64,000 nucleotides of DNA, from positions 930,001 through 994,000 of the forward strand of contig NZ_CP013386.1 in NCBI RefSeq assembly GCF_001523745.2. Direction: 5' to 3'. A model generated the notes under the pieces. That model was not told where the DNA came from, searched no databases, and was given only the letters and a program-made list of their open reading frames with translations. The stretch's first letter is position 1, and every line of letters begins with the position of its first letter. Of this stretch, positions 27,132 through 37,400 are shown piece after piece. The position numbers and the translations under genes are program-made. The stretch comes from Burkholderia mayonis. GTDB taxonomy: Bacteria; Pseudomonadota; Gammaproteobacteria; Burkholderiales; Burkholderiaceae.

Positions 27132-28181
27132 ATGCCGATGTTCCGTCCCGATTCTTCCATCCGATTGATTCCCGACTATCCGCTGCGTGCGCACAACACG
27201 TTCGGCTTCGACGTGCGCGCGCGCGTCGCGGCGCGGATCGGCTCGCCCGAGCAGTTCGCGTCGCTCGCGGGCGATCCACGCGTCGCGGGGCTCGACACGC
27301 TCGTGCTCGGCGGCGGCAGCAATGTCGTGTTCACGGGCGACTTCGACGGCCTCGTGCTGCTCGACGAAATCCGCGGTCGCGCGCTCGTGCGCGAAGACGA
27401 CGGCGCGTGGTACGTCGAGGCGGGCGGCGGCGAGAACTGGCATGCGTTCGTCGAATGGACGCTCGCAAAAGGGATGCCGGGGCTCGAGAACCTCGCGCTG
27501 ATTCCAGGCACGGTCGGCGCGGCTCCGATCCAGAACATCGGCGCGTACGGGATCGAGATGAAGGAACATTTCGCGTCGCTGCGCGCGGTCGAGCTCGCGA
27601 CGGGCGAGATCGTCGAATTCGATGCGCAGCGCTGTGCATTCGGCTATCGCGACAGCTTCTTCAAGCGGGAAGGGCGTGGCCGTTTCGCGATCGTGGCGGT
27701 GACGTTTCGCTTGCCGAAGGCGTGGACGCCGCGGCTCGGCTACGCGGACGTCGCGCGCGAGCTTGCCGCGCGCGGGATCGACGCGAGCCGAGCGAGTGCG
27801 CGCGACGCGTTCGACGCAGTCGTCGCGATCCGGCGCGCGAAGCTGCCCGATCCGCTCGAGCTCGGCAACGCTGGCAGCTTCTTCAAGAATCCGGTGATCG
27901 ACGCGCATGCGTTCGCCGCGCTGCGCGCGCGGGAGCCGGACGTCGTGTCGTATTCGCAGCCGGACGGCCGCGTGAAGCTTGCGGCCGGCTGGCTCATCGA
28001 CCGCTGCGGGTGGAAGGGGCGGACGCTCGGCGCGGCGGCCGTCCACGAGCGGCAGGCGCTCGTGCTCGTCAATCGGGGCGGCGCGACAGGCGCCGATGTG
28101 CTCGCGCTCGCGCGCGCAATTCAGCGCGACGTGCTGGAGCGTTTCGGCGTCGAACTGGAGGCGGAGCCGGTGTGCCTGTAG
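27132..28181 (+). CDS. murB: UDP-N-acetylenolpyruvoylglucosamine reductase
   Basis: This 349-residue FAD enzyme makes UDP-MurNAc with [19 protein letters not shown], then [20 protein letters not shown] (FAD) and [17 protein letters not shown] are present. The catalytic Ser sits in [10 protein letters not shown], and the C-terminal Glu in [10 protein letters not shown]. It belongs to the type I (E. coli-like) family with the extra loop. Two near starts, 27132 and 27138, are possible. A strong terminator follows. Confidence 0.96.
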   Translation: MPMFRPDSSIRLIPDYPLRAHNTFGFDVRARVAARIGSPEQFASLAGDPRVAGLDTLVLGGGSNVVFTGDFDGLVLLDEIRGRALVREDDGAWYVEAGGGENWHAFVEWTLAKGMPGLENLALIPGTVGAAPIQNIGAYGIEMKEHFASLRAVELATGEIVEFDAQRCAFGYRDSFFKREGRGRFAIVAVTFRLPKAWTPRLGYADVARELAARGIDASRASARDAFDAVVAIRRAKLPDPLELGNAGSFFKNPVIDAHAFAALRAREPDVVSYSQPDGRVKLAAGWLIDRCGWKGRTLGAAAVHERQALVLVNRGGATGADVLALARAIQRDVLERFGVELEAEPVCL

Positions 28182-28212
28182 GCGGAGCGCGGACGCGCGC
28201 GCATCGGCAATA

Positions 28213-28243
28213 AAAAACCTCGCTGCGAACCAGCGAGGTTTTT
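28213..28243. terminator. Bidirectional terminator between murB and argF
   Basis: AAAAACCTCGCTG and CAGCGAGGTTTTT form a perfect 13-bp stem with a 5-base loop (CGAAC). A and T runs on the two sides allow termination of murB from the left and argF from the right. Confidence 0.93.
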
Positions 28244-28309
28244 CGTGGCGACGAAGAAGGGTGTGTCGGCGCTCGATGCGCCGTCGCGGCGGCGGTGCGA
28301 GCTCCCGCG

Positions 28310-29239
28310 TCAGTGATTCAACCGCCCGAGCAGCAGGAACTCCATCAGCGCCTTCTGCACGTGCAGGCGGTTTTCCGCCTCGTCCCACACGACGCTCTGC
28401 GGCCCGTCGATCACGCCCGCCGTCACTTCCTCGCCGCGGTGCGCGGGCAGGCAGTGCATGAAGAGCGCGTCGGGATTCGCGTGCGACATCATCTCCCCGT
28501 CGACGCACCAGTCGGCGAACGCCTGCTTGCGCGCTTCGTTCTCCGCTTCGAAGCCCATGCTCGTCCAGACGTCGGTCGTGACGAGATCCGCGCCCTTGCA
28601 CGCTTCGTTCGGATCGTCGAACACCTGATAGAACGGCGTGCTTTCCGGATCGACGAGCTTCGCGTCGAGCGTATAGCCGGGCGGCGTCGACAGGCGCAGC
28701 TTGAAGTCGAGGATGCGCGCGGCCTGAATCCACGTGTACAGCATGTTGTTCGCATCGCCGATCCACGCAACCGTCTTGCCGCGGATCGGGCCGCGGTGTT
28801 CGTAATACGTGAAGATGTCGGCGAGCACCTGGCACGGGTGGTATTCGTTCGTCAGACCATTGATTACCGGCACGCGCGAATTCTCGGCGAAGCGCTGGAT
28901 GATGTCCTGCTCGAACGTGCGGATCATGATGATGTCGACCATTCGCGAGATCACCTGCGCCGAATCCTCGACGGGCTCGCCGCGGCCGAGCTGCGTGTCG
29001 CGCGTGCTCATGAACACGGCATGGCCGCCCAACTGGAAGATCCCGGCTTCGAACGACAGGCGCGTACGTGTCGAACTCTTCTCGAAGATCATCGCGAGCG
29101 TGCGGTCGTGCAGCGGGTGATAGGTCTCGTAGTTCTTGAATTTGCGCTTCAGGATACCCGTGCGTTCGAGCACGTACTCGTAGTCTTCCAGCGAGAAATC
29201 CTTGAACTGCAGGTAGTGACGAATGGTTTTGGCGATCAT
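28310..29239 (-). CDS. argF: Ornithine carbamoyltransferase
   Basis: The 309-residue enzyme makes citrulline from ornithine and carbamoyl phosphate in arginine synthesis. The carbamoyl-phosphate motif is in EKSSTRTRLSFEAG (about residue 55). NGLTNEYHPCQVLAD, WIGDANNMLYTW and FMHCLPAHRGEEV are all intact. The start at 29239 (MIAKTIRHYLQF) is standard; the longer upstream frame is spurious. It is read towards murB, with a shared terminator between them. Confidence 0.96.
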   Translation of the reverse strand: MIAKTIRHYLQFKDFSLEDYEYVLERTGILKRKFKNYETYHPLHDRTLAMIFEKSSTRTRLSFEAGIFQLGGHAVFMSTRDTQLGRGEPVEDSAQVISRMVDIIMIRTFEQDIIQRFAENSRVPVINGLTNEYHPCQVLADIFTYYEHRGPIRGKTVAWIGDANNMLYTWIQAARILDFKLRLSTPPGYTLDAKLVDPESTPFYQVFDDPNEACKGADLVTTDVWTSMGFEAENEARKQAFADWCVDGEMMSHANPDALFMHCLPAHRGEEVTAGVIDGPQSVVWDEAENRLHVQKALMEFLLLGRLNH

Positions 29240-29659
29240 GAAACGAAACGCGGCGGACTCACCCGGCGGAGAACGCGCCGGACGGCGCCGCCGTCGGATG
29301 TGATAACTCGATGCAGCATAAAGGATTTTTTCCGCTTTGACGAGCCGCTGCCGCGCGCCGTCGCCGCCCGCCGCGCGGGACGGTGCGCTTCCGGTTTCCG
29401 GCATGCGTTCGACACGACGCGCGATGGCGCGCTGCGGTATAATTTCGAAGTTTTCTCAAGCCCGGCGGGCAAGGTTCATGCTTGGTCTGCCGGACACAAT
29501 CGGCCAGGGCGGCGGCTTGCCTGCGCGCGATGCGCCGCAAGCCGGAACGCTCGTTCAGGCGGGCTCGTCGCGGGCCGCCGCGAAACCGCTTCCATTGTGT
29601 TCGAAGTGCGCAGGCGAAGCTTCGCCTGCGCACTGCTGGGCCGTCACTTGGGTACCCTC
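29240..29659. other. argF/DUF3579 divergent region
   Basis: This ~420-base gap must contain the argF promoter (minus) and that of the DUF3579 gene (plus). On the plus strand a perfect TATAAT lies at 29438-29443. A 30-bp perfect palindrome at 29605-29634 is listed separately. No gene was seen; an in-frame extension of the DUF3579 frame is open but lacks a ribosome-binding site. Confidence 0.5.
29605..29634. promoter_or_regulatory. Perfect 30-bp palindrome in the DUF3579 leader
   Basis: AGTGCGCAGGCGAAG is followed immediately by its exact reverse complement, ending 25 bases before the DUF3579 ATG. As RNA it would fold into a strong stem just ahead of the ribosome-binding region; as DNA it could be a dimer operator. 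It has no T-tract and therefore is not a standard terminator. Confidence 0.7.
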
Positions 29660-29983
29660 ATGGCTGAAACTCTCCCGACCGAATATTTCATTCAGGGCAT
29701 CACGAAAGATGGGAAGAAGTTTCGGCCGAGCGATTGGTCCGAACGCCTGGCTGGCGTGATGTCGTGCTACGGCCCGGGAGCGAGTGGGCCCAATGCCCGC
29801 CTTCAGTATTCGCGCTACGTGCGGCCGACGCTGCTCGGCGACCTCAAATGCGTGATCGTCGATGCCCGGCTGCGCGACATCGAGCCGATGGCATTCGATT
29901 TCGTGATGAATTTCGCGAAGGACAACAACCTCGTCGTCACCGAGGCGTGCGAACTGCCTGATTACGACAGGGCGCAGAAGTGA
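29660..29983 (+). CDS. DUF3579 domain protein
   Basis: The 107-residue cytoplasmic protein has no signal or membrane segment. TEYFIQGITKDGKKFRPSDWSERLAGVMSCYG and YVRPTLLGDLKCVIVDARLRDIEPMAFDFVMNFA define the DUF3579 family, common in Burkholderiales next to argF. No biochemical function is known to me. The start at 29660 is set by homology; no good Shine-Dalgarno sequence is visible. It sits between the palindrome and the rpsT terminator. Confidence 0.85.
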   Translation: MAETLPTEYFIQGITKDGKKFRPSDWSERLAGVMSCYGPGASGPNARLQYSRYVRPTLLGDLKCVIVDARLRDIEPMAFDFVMNFAKDNNLVVTEACELPDYDRAQK

Positions 29984-30041
29984 CGCGATGAGGCGGTGGC
30001 TCGGATCGCTCGGGCGGCAGCCCGGCAAAGCCGACAATTGA

Positions 30042-30074
30042 GGCATCGAAAGGAGGCATCGAAAGGAGGCGTCG
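30042..30074. repeat. Short tandem repeat GAGGCATCGAAAG
   Basis: Two to three imperfect copies of a 13-base unit (GAGGCATCGAAAG, GAGGCATCGAAAG, GAGGCGTCGAGAG) lie between the DUF3579 stop and the rpsT terminator. No function is evident. Confidence 0.6.
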
Positions 30075-30110
30075 AGAGATGGCCGTCGAAATGTCCCCCG
30101 AAGACCCAGC

Positions 30111-30139
30111 AAAAAAGCCCGCATGAAGCGGGCTTTTTT
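30111..30139 (-). terminator. Terminator of rpsT (also faces DUF3579)
   Basis: AAAAAAGCCCGC and GCGGGCTTTTTT form a perfect 12-bp stem with a 5-base loop. The symmetric A/T runs make it bidirectional. It lies 48 bases past the rpsT stop. Confidence 0.93.
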
Positions 30140-30186
30140 GTCGATCGCAGAGGAAACAGGGCGCCCGCTTCGCGGGCGCGCCGGAT

Positions 30187-30465
30187 TTACTGCGCAGCTT
30201 GCGCTTGCAGGCCCTTGACGGCTGCGGCGAGGCGGCTCTTGTGGCGAGCGGCCTTGTTCTTGTGAACAATCTTCTTGTCGGCAATCGTGTCGATCGTCTT
30301 CGTCGAGGCCTTGAAGACTTCGGCGGCCTTGGCGTGATCGCCAGCGTCGATCGCCTTGCGGACGGCCTTGATCGCGGTGCGGAATTTCGAGCGCAGCGCC
30401 GAGTTGTGCGAGTTTGCCTTCGCTGCCTGGCGGGCGCGCTTGCGTGCTTGTGCGGAGTTAGCCAT
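30187..30465 (-). CDS. rpsT: 30S ribosomal protein S20
   Basis: This 92-residue basic 16S-rRNA-binding protein starts [39 protein letters not shown]. Nearly a third of its residues are Lys or Arg, and it has the family helix pattern through [25 protein letters not shown]. It is monocistronic, with its own promoter (30661-30690) and terminator (30111-30139). It is divergent from murJ, as in many beta- and gammaproteobacteria. Confidence 0.97.
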   Translation of the reverse strand: MANSAQARKRARQAAKANSHNSALRSKFRTAIKAVRKAIDAGDHAKAAEVFKASTKTIDTIADKKIVHKNKAARHKSRLAAAVKGLQAQAAQ

Positions 30466-30660
30466 GACGGTTCCTTATCCTGTCCTGTTTCCAGAGCTTG
30501 GAGCCTGACGGCCAAGCGCTGCTTTTCGATTCGACTCCCGGGAGCGATTGCCCGGGAGCGCAAAAAAACGTCGGTTTAACCGAGGCCGGCCGGCACGCTT
30601 GACTGCGAAACGATGCTTGGCGACGCCACGCAATGCGTATGACAGGCTCAGAAACCGAGA

Positions 30661-30690
30661 ATTATAACAACAAAATAAAACGAGTGGCAA
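30661..30690 (-). promoter_or_regulatory. rpsT promoter (TTGCCA-18-TATAAT)
   Basis: On the minus strand a TTGCCA -35 (plus 30685-30690) and a perfect TATAAT -10 (plus 30661-30666) are separated by 18 bases of AT-rich sequence. Transcription would start near 30654, giving a leader of about 190 bases for rpsT. A leader that long could carry S20 autoregulation. Confidence 0.7.
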
Positions 30691-30775
30691 GCGCGGGCCG
30701 CATCTTGCCGCATCGCCCACGCCGGTATGCCCGCCCTTTTCCTCAGGCCTACCGGTTGCCGACGCCCGAGGTCCG

Positions 30776-30781
30776 TATAAT
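30776..30781 (+). promoter_or_regulatory. Candidate -10 element for murJ
   Basis: A perfect TATAAT lies 9 bases before the murJ ATG at 30791. TTGCCG at 30756-30761 is a possible but too close -35 (14-base spacer). If used, the mRNA would have almost no leader. Confidence 0.4.
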
Positions 30782-30790
30782 AAGCGCCCC

Positions 30791-32341
30791 ATGAATCTAT
30801 TCCGAGCCCTGCTGACGGTCAGCGGCTTCACGCTGCTGTCGCGCGTGACCGGTCTGGCCCGAGAAACGCTGATCGCCCGTGCGTTCGGCGCCAGTCAATT
30901 CACCGACGCGTTTTACGTCGCGTTCCGCATTCCGAACCTGCTGCGCCGGCTGTCCGCCGAAGGCGCGTTCTCGCAAGCGTTCGTGCCGATTCTCGCCGAG
31001 TTCAAGAATCAAAAAGGGCACGATGCGACGAAGGCGCTCGTCGATGCGATGTCGACCGTGCTCGCGTGGGCGCTCGCGCTCCTGTCGCTCGTCGGGGTCG
31101 CCGGCGCGTCGTGGGTCGTGTTCGCGGTCGCGTCGGGGCTGCGCACGGACGGGCAGGCATTCCCGCTTGCCGTCACGATGACGCAGATCATGTTCCCGTA
31201 CATCGTGTTCATCTCGCTGACGACGCTCGCGTCGGGTGTGCTCAACACGTACAAGAGCTTCTCGCTGCCCGCGTTCGCGCCCGTGCTGCTGAACGTCGCG
31301 TTCATCGTCGCGGCCGTGTTTGTTGCGCCGCATCTGAAGGTGCCCGTCTACGCGCTCGCGTGGGCGGTGATCGCGGGCGGCGTCCTGCAGTTCGCGGTGC
31401 AGCTGCCTGGCCTGAAGAAGATCGACATGGTGCCCGCGATCGGCGTCAATCCGCTGCGCGCGCTCGCGCATCCTGGCGTGAAGCGCGTGCTTGCGAAGAT
31501 GGTGCCCGCGACGTTCGCGGTGTCGGTCGCGCAACTGTCGCTCATCATCAATACGAACATCGCGTCGCGGCTCGGGCAGGGCGCCGTGTCGTGGATCAAC
31601 TACGCGGACCGGCTGATGGAGTTCCCGACCGCGCTCCTCGGCGTCGCGCTCGGCACGATCCTGCTGCCGAGCCTGTCGAAGGCGCACGTCGATGCCGATT
31701 CGACCGAGTATTCGGCGCTCCTCGACTGGGGGCTGCGGGTTACTTTCCTGCTTGCCGCGCCGAGTGCGCTCGCGCTGTTCTTCTTCGCCGAGCCGTTGAC
31801 CGCGACGCTCTTCAACTACGGCAAATTCGACGCGCACACGGTCACGATGGTTGCGCGCGCGCTCGCCGCGTACGGGATCGGCCTCGTCGGCATCATCCTC
31901 ATCAAGATCCTCGCGCCCGGCTTCTACGCGAAGCAGGACATCAAGACGCCCGTGAAGATCGCGATCGGCGTGCTCGTCGTCACGCAGTTGTCGAACTATG
32001 TATTCGTGCCGATCATCGGCGCGGCGGGCTTGACGCTCAGCATCGGCGTCGGCGCGTGCCTGAATTCTTTCCTGCTGTTCGTCGGGCTGCGCCGCCGCGG
32101 CATCTATCAGCCGTCGCCCGGCTGGCTGCGCTTCTTCGTGCAGCTCGCGGGCGCGTCGCTCGTGCTCGCGGGCGTGATGCACTGGCTCGCGCTCAATTTC
32201 GACTGGACCGCGATGCGCGCGGTGCCGTTCGAGCGGATCGCGCTGATGGGCGCCTGCCTCGTTCTGTTCGCCGCACTATATTTCGGTATGTTGTGGCTGA
32301 TGGGCTTCAAATACGCGTACTTCAGACGACGCGCCAAGTAA
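30791..32341 (+). CDS. murJ: Lipid II flippase MurJ
   Basis: The 516-residue MOP-superfamily membrane protein has about fourteen hydrophobic segments and flips lipid II to the periplasmic face. The N-terminus is typical (LSRVTGLARETLIARAFGASQFTDAFYVAFRIPNLLRRL, with the essential Arg residues), and EGAFSQAFVPILAEF follows. The 3' end lies 8 bases from the SirB1-like gene, so the two are co-transcribed. No usual Shine-Dalgarno sequence precedes the ATG. Confidence 0.96.
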   Translation: MNLFRALLTVSGFTLLSRVTGLARETLIARAFGASQFTDAFYVAFRIPNLLRRLSAEGAFSQAFVPILAEFKNQKGHDATKALVDAMSTVLAWALALLSLVGVAGASWVVFAVASGLRTDGQAFPLAVTMTQIMFPYIVFISLTTLASGVLNTYKSFSLPAFAPVLLNVAFIVAAVFVAPHLKVPVYALAWAVIAGGVLQFAVQLPGLKKIDMVPAIGVNPLRALAHPGVKRVLAKMVPATFAVSVAQLSLIINTNIASRLGQGAVSWINYADRLMEFPTALLGVALGTILLPSLSKAHVDADSTEYSALLDWGLRVTFLLAAPSALALFFFAEPLTATLFNYGKFDAHTVTMVARALAAYGIGLVGIILIKILAPGFYAKQDIKTPVKIAIGVLVVTQLSNYVFVPIIGAAGLTLSIGVGACLNSFLLFVGLRRRGIYQPSPGWLRFFVQLAGASLVLAGVMHWLALNFDWTAMRAVPFERIALMGACLVLFAALYFGMLWLMGFKYAYFRRRAK

Positions 32342-32349
32342 CGGATTCC

Positions 32350-33192
32350 ATGACTCGCGTTCTCGACTATTTCAGTTCGCTCGTTGCCGAAGACGACGGC
32401 CTGCCGCTCACCGAGGCGGCGCTGTCGCTCGCGCAGGACGCCTATCCCGACGTGGACCTGCAAGGCGTGCTCGCCGAGCTCGACGCGCTCGCGGCGCGGC
32501 TCGTCAAGCGCCTGCCGCACGGCGCCGGCGCAAGCGACAAGCTCGCGCTGTTGAACGACTTCTTCTTCCGCGAACTCGGCTTCGCGTGCAACCACAACGA
32601 CTACTACGACCCGGACAACAGCTATCTGAACATGGTGCTGAAGCGCCGCCGCGGGATTCCGATCTCGCTCGCGGTGCTGTATCTGGAGCTCGCCGAGCAG
32701 GTCGGCGTGCCGGCGCACGGCGTGTCGTTTCCCGGGCATTTCCTGCTGCGCATCGCGCTGCCCGACGGCGACGCGATCCTCGATCCGACGACGGGGCGCT
32801 CGCTGTCGGAGTCGGAACTCGTCGAGATGCTCGAGCCATACGTCGCCCGCGCCGACGGCGGCGCGACGAGCGTGCTGCGCGCGTTGCTGCAGCCGGCGAC
32901 CGATCGCGAGGTCGTCGCGCGGATGCTGAACAACCTGAAGGCCGTCTATCTGCAGACGGAACGCTGGCAGCGGCTGCTCGGCGTGCAGGAGCGGCTCGTG
33001 ATCCTGCTGCCGGGACAGCTCGACGAAGTGCGCGACCGCGGCTTCGCGTATGCGCGGCTCGATTACCTGCGGCCCGCGCTCGAGGATCTGGAGACGTATC
33101 TCGGCGAGCGGCCCGACGCGGCCGATGCGACGATCGTCGAGGCGCAGGTCGGCGAATTGCGGCAGCGGATGCAGCGCGACGAAGACGATTGA
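32350..33192 (+). CDS. SirB1/transglutaminase-like family protein with TPR tail
   Basis: This 280-residue cytoplasmic protein belongs to the SirB1 group. KLALLNDFFFRELGFACNHNDYYDPDNSYLNMVLKRRRGIPISLAVLY and AHGVSFPGHFLLR, with AILDPTTGR, are the transglutaminase-like core. Helices after about residue 180 (MLNNLKAVYLQTERWQRLLGVQERLVILLPG) look TPR-like. The usual catalytic Cys is not obvious, as in most SirB1 proteins, so enzymatic activity is doubtful. It follows murJ by 8 bases. Function is unknown. Confidence 0.85.
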   Translation: MTRVLDYFSSLVAEDDGLPLTEAALSLAQDAYPDVDLQGVLAELDALAARLVKRLPHGAGASDKLALLNDFFFRELGFACNHNDYYDPDNSYLNMVLKRRRGIPISLAVLYLELAEQVGVPAHGVSFPGHFLLRIALPDGDAILDPTTGRSLSESELVEMLEPYVARADGGATSVLRALLQPATDREVVARMLNNLKAVYLQTERWQRLLGVQERLVILLPGQLDEVRDRGFAYARLDYLRPALEDLETYLGERPDAADATIVEAQVGELRQRMQRDEDD

Positions 33193-33412
33193 TCGACGGG
33201 CAGCGGCAGGGGGCTCGACGCCGTGCTCAAACGCAGACGATCGATCGATCGAGCGAGCGGGCGCGACGCGCTTCGAATGTCCGCTCGGATCTGACCATAC
33301 AATGTAACGACGTCCGCGAATGCCGATGCATCTCGCGGGCGTTTCTTCGTTCGGCGGGCGATGCGGCGATGCCGCGACGCCCGCGCAGCGCCGTCTCTGC
33401 ACGCGGCCGCTT

Positions 33413-34171
33413 TTACTTCGGTTGCATCCGGATCGCGCCGTCGAGGCGGATCACTTCGCCGTTGAGCATCGGGTTCTCGACGATCTGCTTGACGAGCATC
33501 GCGTACTCGGCCGGTTTGCCGAGGCGCGGCGGGAACGGCACCATCGCGCCGAGCGCATCCTGCACTTCCTTCGGCATCCCGAGCAGCATCGGCGTTTCGA
33601 AGAGGCCGGGCGCGATCGTCATCACGCGGATCGCGTTGCGCGACAGGTCGCGCGCAATCGGCAGCGTCATGCCGGCGACGCCGGCCTTCGACGCCGCATA
33701 CGCGGCCTGGCCGATCTGGCCGTCGAACGCGGCGACCGACGCGGTGCTGACGATCACGCCGCGCTCGCCCGTTTGCGTCGGCTCGTTCGCGGCCATCGCG
33801 GCGGCGGCGACGCGGATCATGTTGAACGTGCCGATCAGGTTCACGGCGATTGTCTTCGCGAACAGGTCGAGCGGGTGCGGGCCGTCCTTGCCGACCGTCT
33901 TCGACGCGGGCGCGATGCCCGCGCAGTTGACGAGCCCGCGCAGCGTGCCGAACTTCGTCGCGGCCGCGACGGCCGCCTGCGCGTCGTCCTCGCGCGCGAC
34001 ATCGCACTTGACGAACACGCCGCCCAACTCGCGCGCGAGCGCTTCGCCCGCGTCCTGATTGAGGTCGGCGAGCACGGCCTTGCCGCCCGCTTCGGTCAAG
34101 AGGCGCGCGGTGCCCGCGCCGAGCCCCGATGCGCCGCCCGTGATCAGAAAGACGTTGTCGCGAATCTCCAT
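33413..34171 (-). CDS. Short-chain dehydrogenase, 3-hydroxyacyl-CoA dehydrogenase type
   Basis: The 252-residue NAD-dependent SDR has a glycine motif [35 protein letters not shown], and the catalytic [11 protein letters not shown] (Tyr-x-x-x-Lys). Ser sits in [14 protein letters not shown]. The C-terminus [40 protein letters not shown] resembles type-2 3-hydroxyacyl-CoA dehydrogenases (HSD17B10 family). It probably oxidises a 2-methyl-3-hydroxyacyl-CoA in branched-chain or fatty-acid breakdown. It stands alone. Confidence 0.9.
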   Translation of the reverse strand: MEIRDNVFLITGGASGLGAGTARLLTEAGGKAVLADLNQDAGEALARELGGVFVKCDVAREDDAQAAVAAATKFGTLRGLVNCAGIAPASKTVGKDGPHPLDLFAKTIAVNLIGTFNMIRVAAAAMAANEPTQTGERGVIVSTASVAAFDGQIGQAAYAASKAGVAGMTLPIARDLSRNAIRVMTIAPGLFETPMLLGMPKEVQDALGAMVPFPPRLGKPAEYAMLVKQIVENPMLNGEVIRLDGAIRMQPK

Positions 34172-34292
34172 GATCGCTCCTTCTCCTGGATTGGAATGAA
34201 TGTCGTTCGAATGTCGTGACGCGCCACGCGCCTTGCGACGATTGTACGAGCGGCCGCCCAAGCGCGGCGCGAAGCGAACGACCGGACGAAAA

Positions 34293-34315
34293 AAACCGCC
34301 CGTGGAGGGCGGTTT
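34293..34315 (-). terminator. Terminator of the adk transcript
   Basis: AAACCGCCC and GGGCGGTTT form a 9-bp stem with a 5-base loop (GTGGA). On the minus strand a run of seven T residues follows. It lies about 50 bases beyond the adk stop. Confidence 0.88.
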
Positions 34316-34364
34316 CCTTGTCGTCATGGACGGGCGGCGTGCGCCGCGCTTCGTCCCGGCGTGG

Positions 34365-35066
<702 letters not shown>

Positions 35067-35238
35067 CTATGGCATCGGCTGCGCGGCTCGGCGGTTCTGC
35101 TGCAAGCGCGGTCGGCCGGTCTGACTGCGGCGCGTCGGAAGCAACGCGCGGCGGCCGGCGAATGACGGCGGGCTTGGGGCGAATCTCGGTGAGCGGCGCG
35201 GGCGGATCGCTCGCACAATCGCCCGATTATGCCATGGG

Positions 35239-36030
35239 TTATTTGGCGCGAGACCGAAAAAGGGCCTGCACGTGTTCGAGATCGGCCGGCGTATCGATGC
35301 CGGCTTCGGGCGCGTGCTCGGTGACGAGCACGGCAATGCGCTCGCCGTGCCACATCGCGCGCAGTTGCTCGAGCTGCTCGGCCGCCTCGATCGGGGCTTG
35401 CGCGAGCGTCGGATACGTGCGCAGGAAGCGCGCGCGATACGCGTAAAGGCCGATGTGCCGATAGACCGGGCACGTCGGCGCGGGCATCGCGGCGACGTTC
35501 GGCCAGTGCGGCAGGTACGCGTCGCGCGACCACGGAATCGGCGCGCGCGAGAAGTACAGCGCGACGCCGTTCGCGTCGAGCACGACCTTCACGTAGTTCG
35601 GGTTGAACACGTCCTGCGCGTCGTGCAGCGGGTGCGCGGCCGTCGCGATCGCGCACGACGGATGCGCGGCGAGGTGCGACGCTACGTCGCGGACCAGTTG
35701 CGGATCGATCAGCGGCTCGTCGCCCTGCACATTGACGACGATCGTGTCGTCGCTAAAACCGAGCTTCGCGGCGACTTCCGCAAGACGGTCGGTGCCGGAC
35801 GGGTGGTCGGCGCGCGTCAGCACCGCGTCGAAGCCGTGTTCGCGCACCGCGTCGAGGACGCTCTGCGCGTCGGATGCGACGAGCACCTGCTGCGCGCCCG
35901 CTTCGCGCGCGCGTTCGGCGACGCGCACGACCATCGGCTTGCCGCCGAGATCGGCGAGCGGCTTGTTCGGCAGGCGGGTCGACGCGAGGCGGGCGGGAAC
36001 GACGGCGACGAAAGGGAGCGGGGAGGTCAT
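35239..36030 (-). CDS. kdsB: 3-deoxy-manno-octulosonate cytidylyltransferase
   Basis: The 263-residue enzyme makes CMP-Kdo for the inner core of lipopolysaccharide. [64 protein letters not shown] and [13 protein letters not shown] are the family blocks. It follows the Trm112-like gene by 154 bases. Placement next to lpxK matches the usual lipid A-Kdo grouping. Confidence 0.96.
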   Translation of the reverse strand: MTSPLPFVAVVPARLASTRLPNKPLADLGGKPMVVRVAERAREAGAQQVLVASDAQSVLDAVREHGFDAVLTRADHPSGTDRLAEVAAKLGFSDDTIVVNVQGDEPLIDPQLVRDVASHLAAHPSCAIATAAHPLHDAQDVFNPNYVKVVLDANGVALYFSRAPIPWSRDAYLPHWPNVAAMPAPTCPVYRHIGLYAYRARFLRTYPTLAQAPIEAAEQLEQLRAMWHGERIAVLVTEHAPEAGIDTPADLEHVQALFRSRAK

Positions 36031-36184
36031 CGGACGTGCGCGAAGCGGATAGGGTTCGGAACATGCGCCCGCCTGGCGAGGCGGGTGGCGGCGTTGTGCC
36101 GAGCGGTCGGCGGTTCGGCGCCGGCGCTCGGGCGGAACGACGAAGGCGCGCGCGATGCGAAACGATCGGCGCGCGGCGCTTTCG

Positions 36185-36391
36185 TCAGCGGCCCTGGGCC
36201 GGGCCGGCCGGATCGACCGGCGTGCCTTCGACCGTCTGGCGCGCTTCGTCGACGAGCATCACCGGGATGCCGTCGCGGATCGGGTACGCGAGCTTGTCCG
36301 CGTTGCAGACGAGCTCCTGCGCACCGCGGTCGTAGTGGAGCGGGCCCTTGCAAATGGGGCATACAAGGATTTCAAGCAGGCGTGCGTCCAC
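36185..36391 (-). CDS. Trm112 family protein
   Basis: This 68-residue protein has a zinc-ribbon-like core [17 protein letters not shown] and then [25 protein letters not shown], the UPF0434/Trm112 pattern (one CxxC plus a single further Cys). A GTG start at 36391 is chosen because GGAG lies 8 bases upstream; it overlaps the end of lpxK by 20 bases. The family often partners methyltransferases in eukaryotes; the bacterial role is unclear. Coupling to lpxK is conserved in betaproteobacteria. Confidence 0.9.
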   Translation of the reverse strand: MDARLLEILVCPICKGPLHYDRGAQELVCNADKLAYPIRDGIPVMLVDEARQTVEGTPVDPAGPAQGR

Positions 36392-37400
36392 GGAGTTTCT
36401 CCACAACGAGAGCGATAAGGCGGGGGTCGAGCGCGGCTTCGACCGGGACGACCCAGATTCGAGCGTCGCGCCACGAAGTCCCCAATTTTACTGCATCCTT
36501 CTCGGTGATCAGGATCGCATCGAAATGATCGTCGACGAACGGGTTGTCGGCGAACGCGTAATGGTCGGGCAGCGCGCGCGTCGCGGGCGCGACGCCTGCC
36601 GCGCGCAGCGTCGCGAAGAAGCGCTCGGGCGAGCCGATGCCCGCCGCGGCGAGCACGCGCTCGCCCGCGAACTGCGCGAGCGGCTTGCGGCGCGACGGCT
36701 GATCGAGATGCCACGCGTCGCCGGGCGCGAGCGTGAGCGCGAACGTGTCGGGCCACGGCGGCAGTGCGCGGCTGTACGGATCGTTGACGAGCGTCGCGTC
36801 GCGGCGGCGCGAGAGCGGCTCGCGCAGCGGTCCGGCGGGCAGCAGGAAGCCGTTGCCGCCCAGGCGATGATCGAACACGACGATCTCGACCGTGCGAGCG
36901 AGCCGGTAGTGCTGCAGGCCGTCGTCGCTGACGACGACGTCGACGTCCGGATGTGCGGTCGTGAGCGCGCGCACGGCCGCGACGCGGTCCGGGCACACCC
37001 ATACGGGCGCGAGCGTGCGGCGCGCGATCAGGAGCGGCTCGTCGCCCGCCTGCTGCGGCGGCGACGCGGGCGTGACCGCGGTGGGCGCGACGATCCTCGC
37101 GCCATAGCCGCGCGATACGACGCCCGGCGTGAAGCCCGCGGTGCGCAATGCGTCGACGAGCGCGATCACGGTCGGCGTCTTTCCGGTGCCGCCGACCGTC
37201 ACGTTGCCGACGACGACGACGGGTACGCCGCAATCGATCCGCTCCTTCCAGCCGCGCGCATAGGCGGCGCGGCGCAGCGCGGCGATCGCGCCGAACGCGC
37301 ACGCGAATGGCGTGAGCGCCCATGCGAGCGCGCCGCGGCGCTGCCACTCACGCGTCAGGCGCGCTTCGGCGCGCGCGAGGAGTCCCGACTGCGCGTTCAT
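36372..37400 (-). CDS. lpxK: Tetraacyldisaccharide 4'-kinase
   Basis: The 342-residue membrane-associated kinase phosphorylates the lipid A precursor at the 4' position. [23 protein letters not shown] is the P-loop. [25 protein letters not shown] and [12 protein letters not shown] follow in order. The N-terminal hydrophobic stretch [19 protein letters not shown] is the membrane anchor. It starts the lpxK-Trm112-kdsB-adk series. ExbB/ExbD genes, often found upstream, are not present here. Confidence 0.95.
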   Translation of the reverse strand: MNAQSGLLARAEARLTREWQRRGALAWALTPFACAFGAIAALRRAAYARGWKERIDCGVPVVVVGNVTVGGTGKTPTVIALVDALRTAGFTPGVVSRGYGARIVAPTAVTPASPPQQAGDEPLLIARRTLAPVWVCPDRVAAVRALTTAHPDVDVVVSDDGLQHYRLARTVEIVVFDHRLGGNGFLLPAGPLREPLSRRRDATLVNDPYSRALPPWPDTFALTLAPGDAWHLDQPSRRKPLAQFAGERVLAAAGIGSPERFFATLRAAGVAPATRALPDHYAFADNPFVDDHFDAILITEKDAVKLGTSWRDARIWVVPVEAALDPRLIALVVEKLRGRTPA

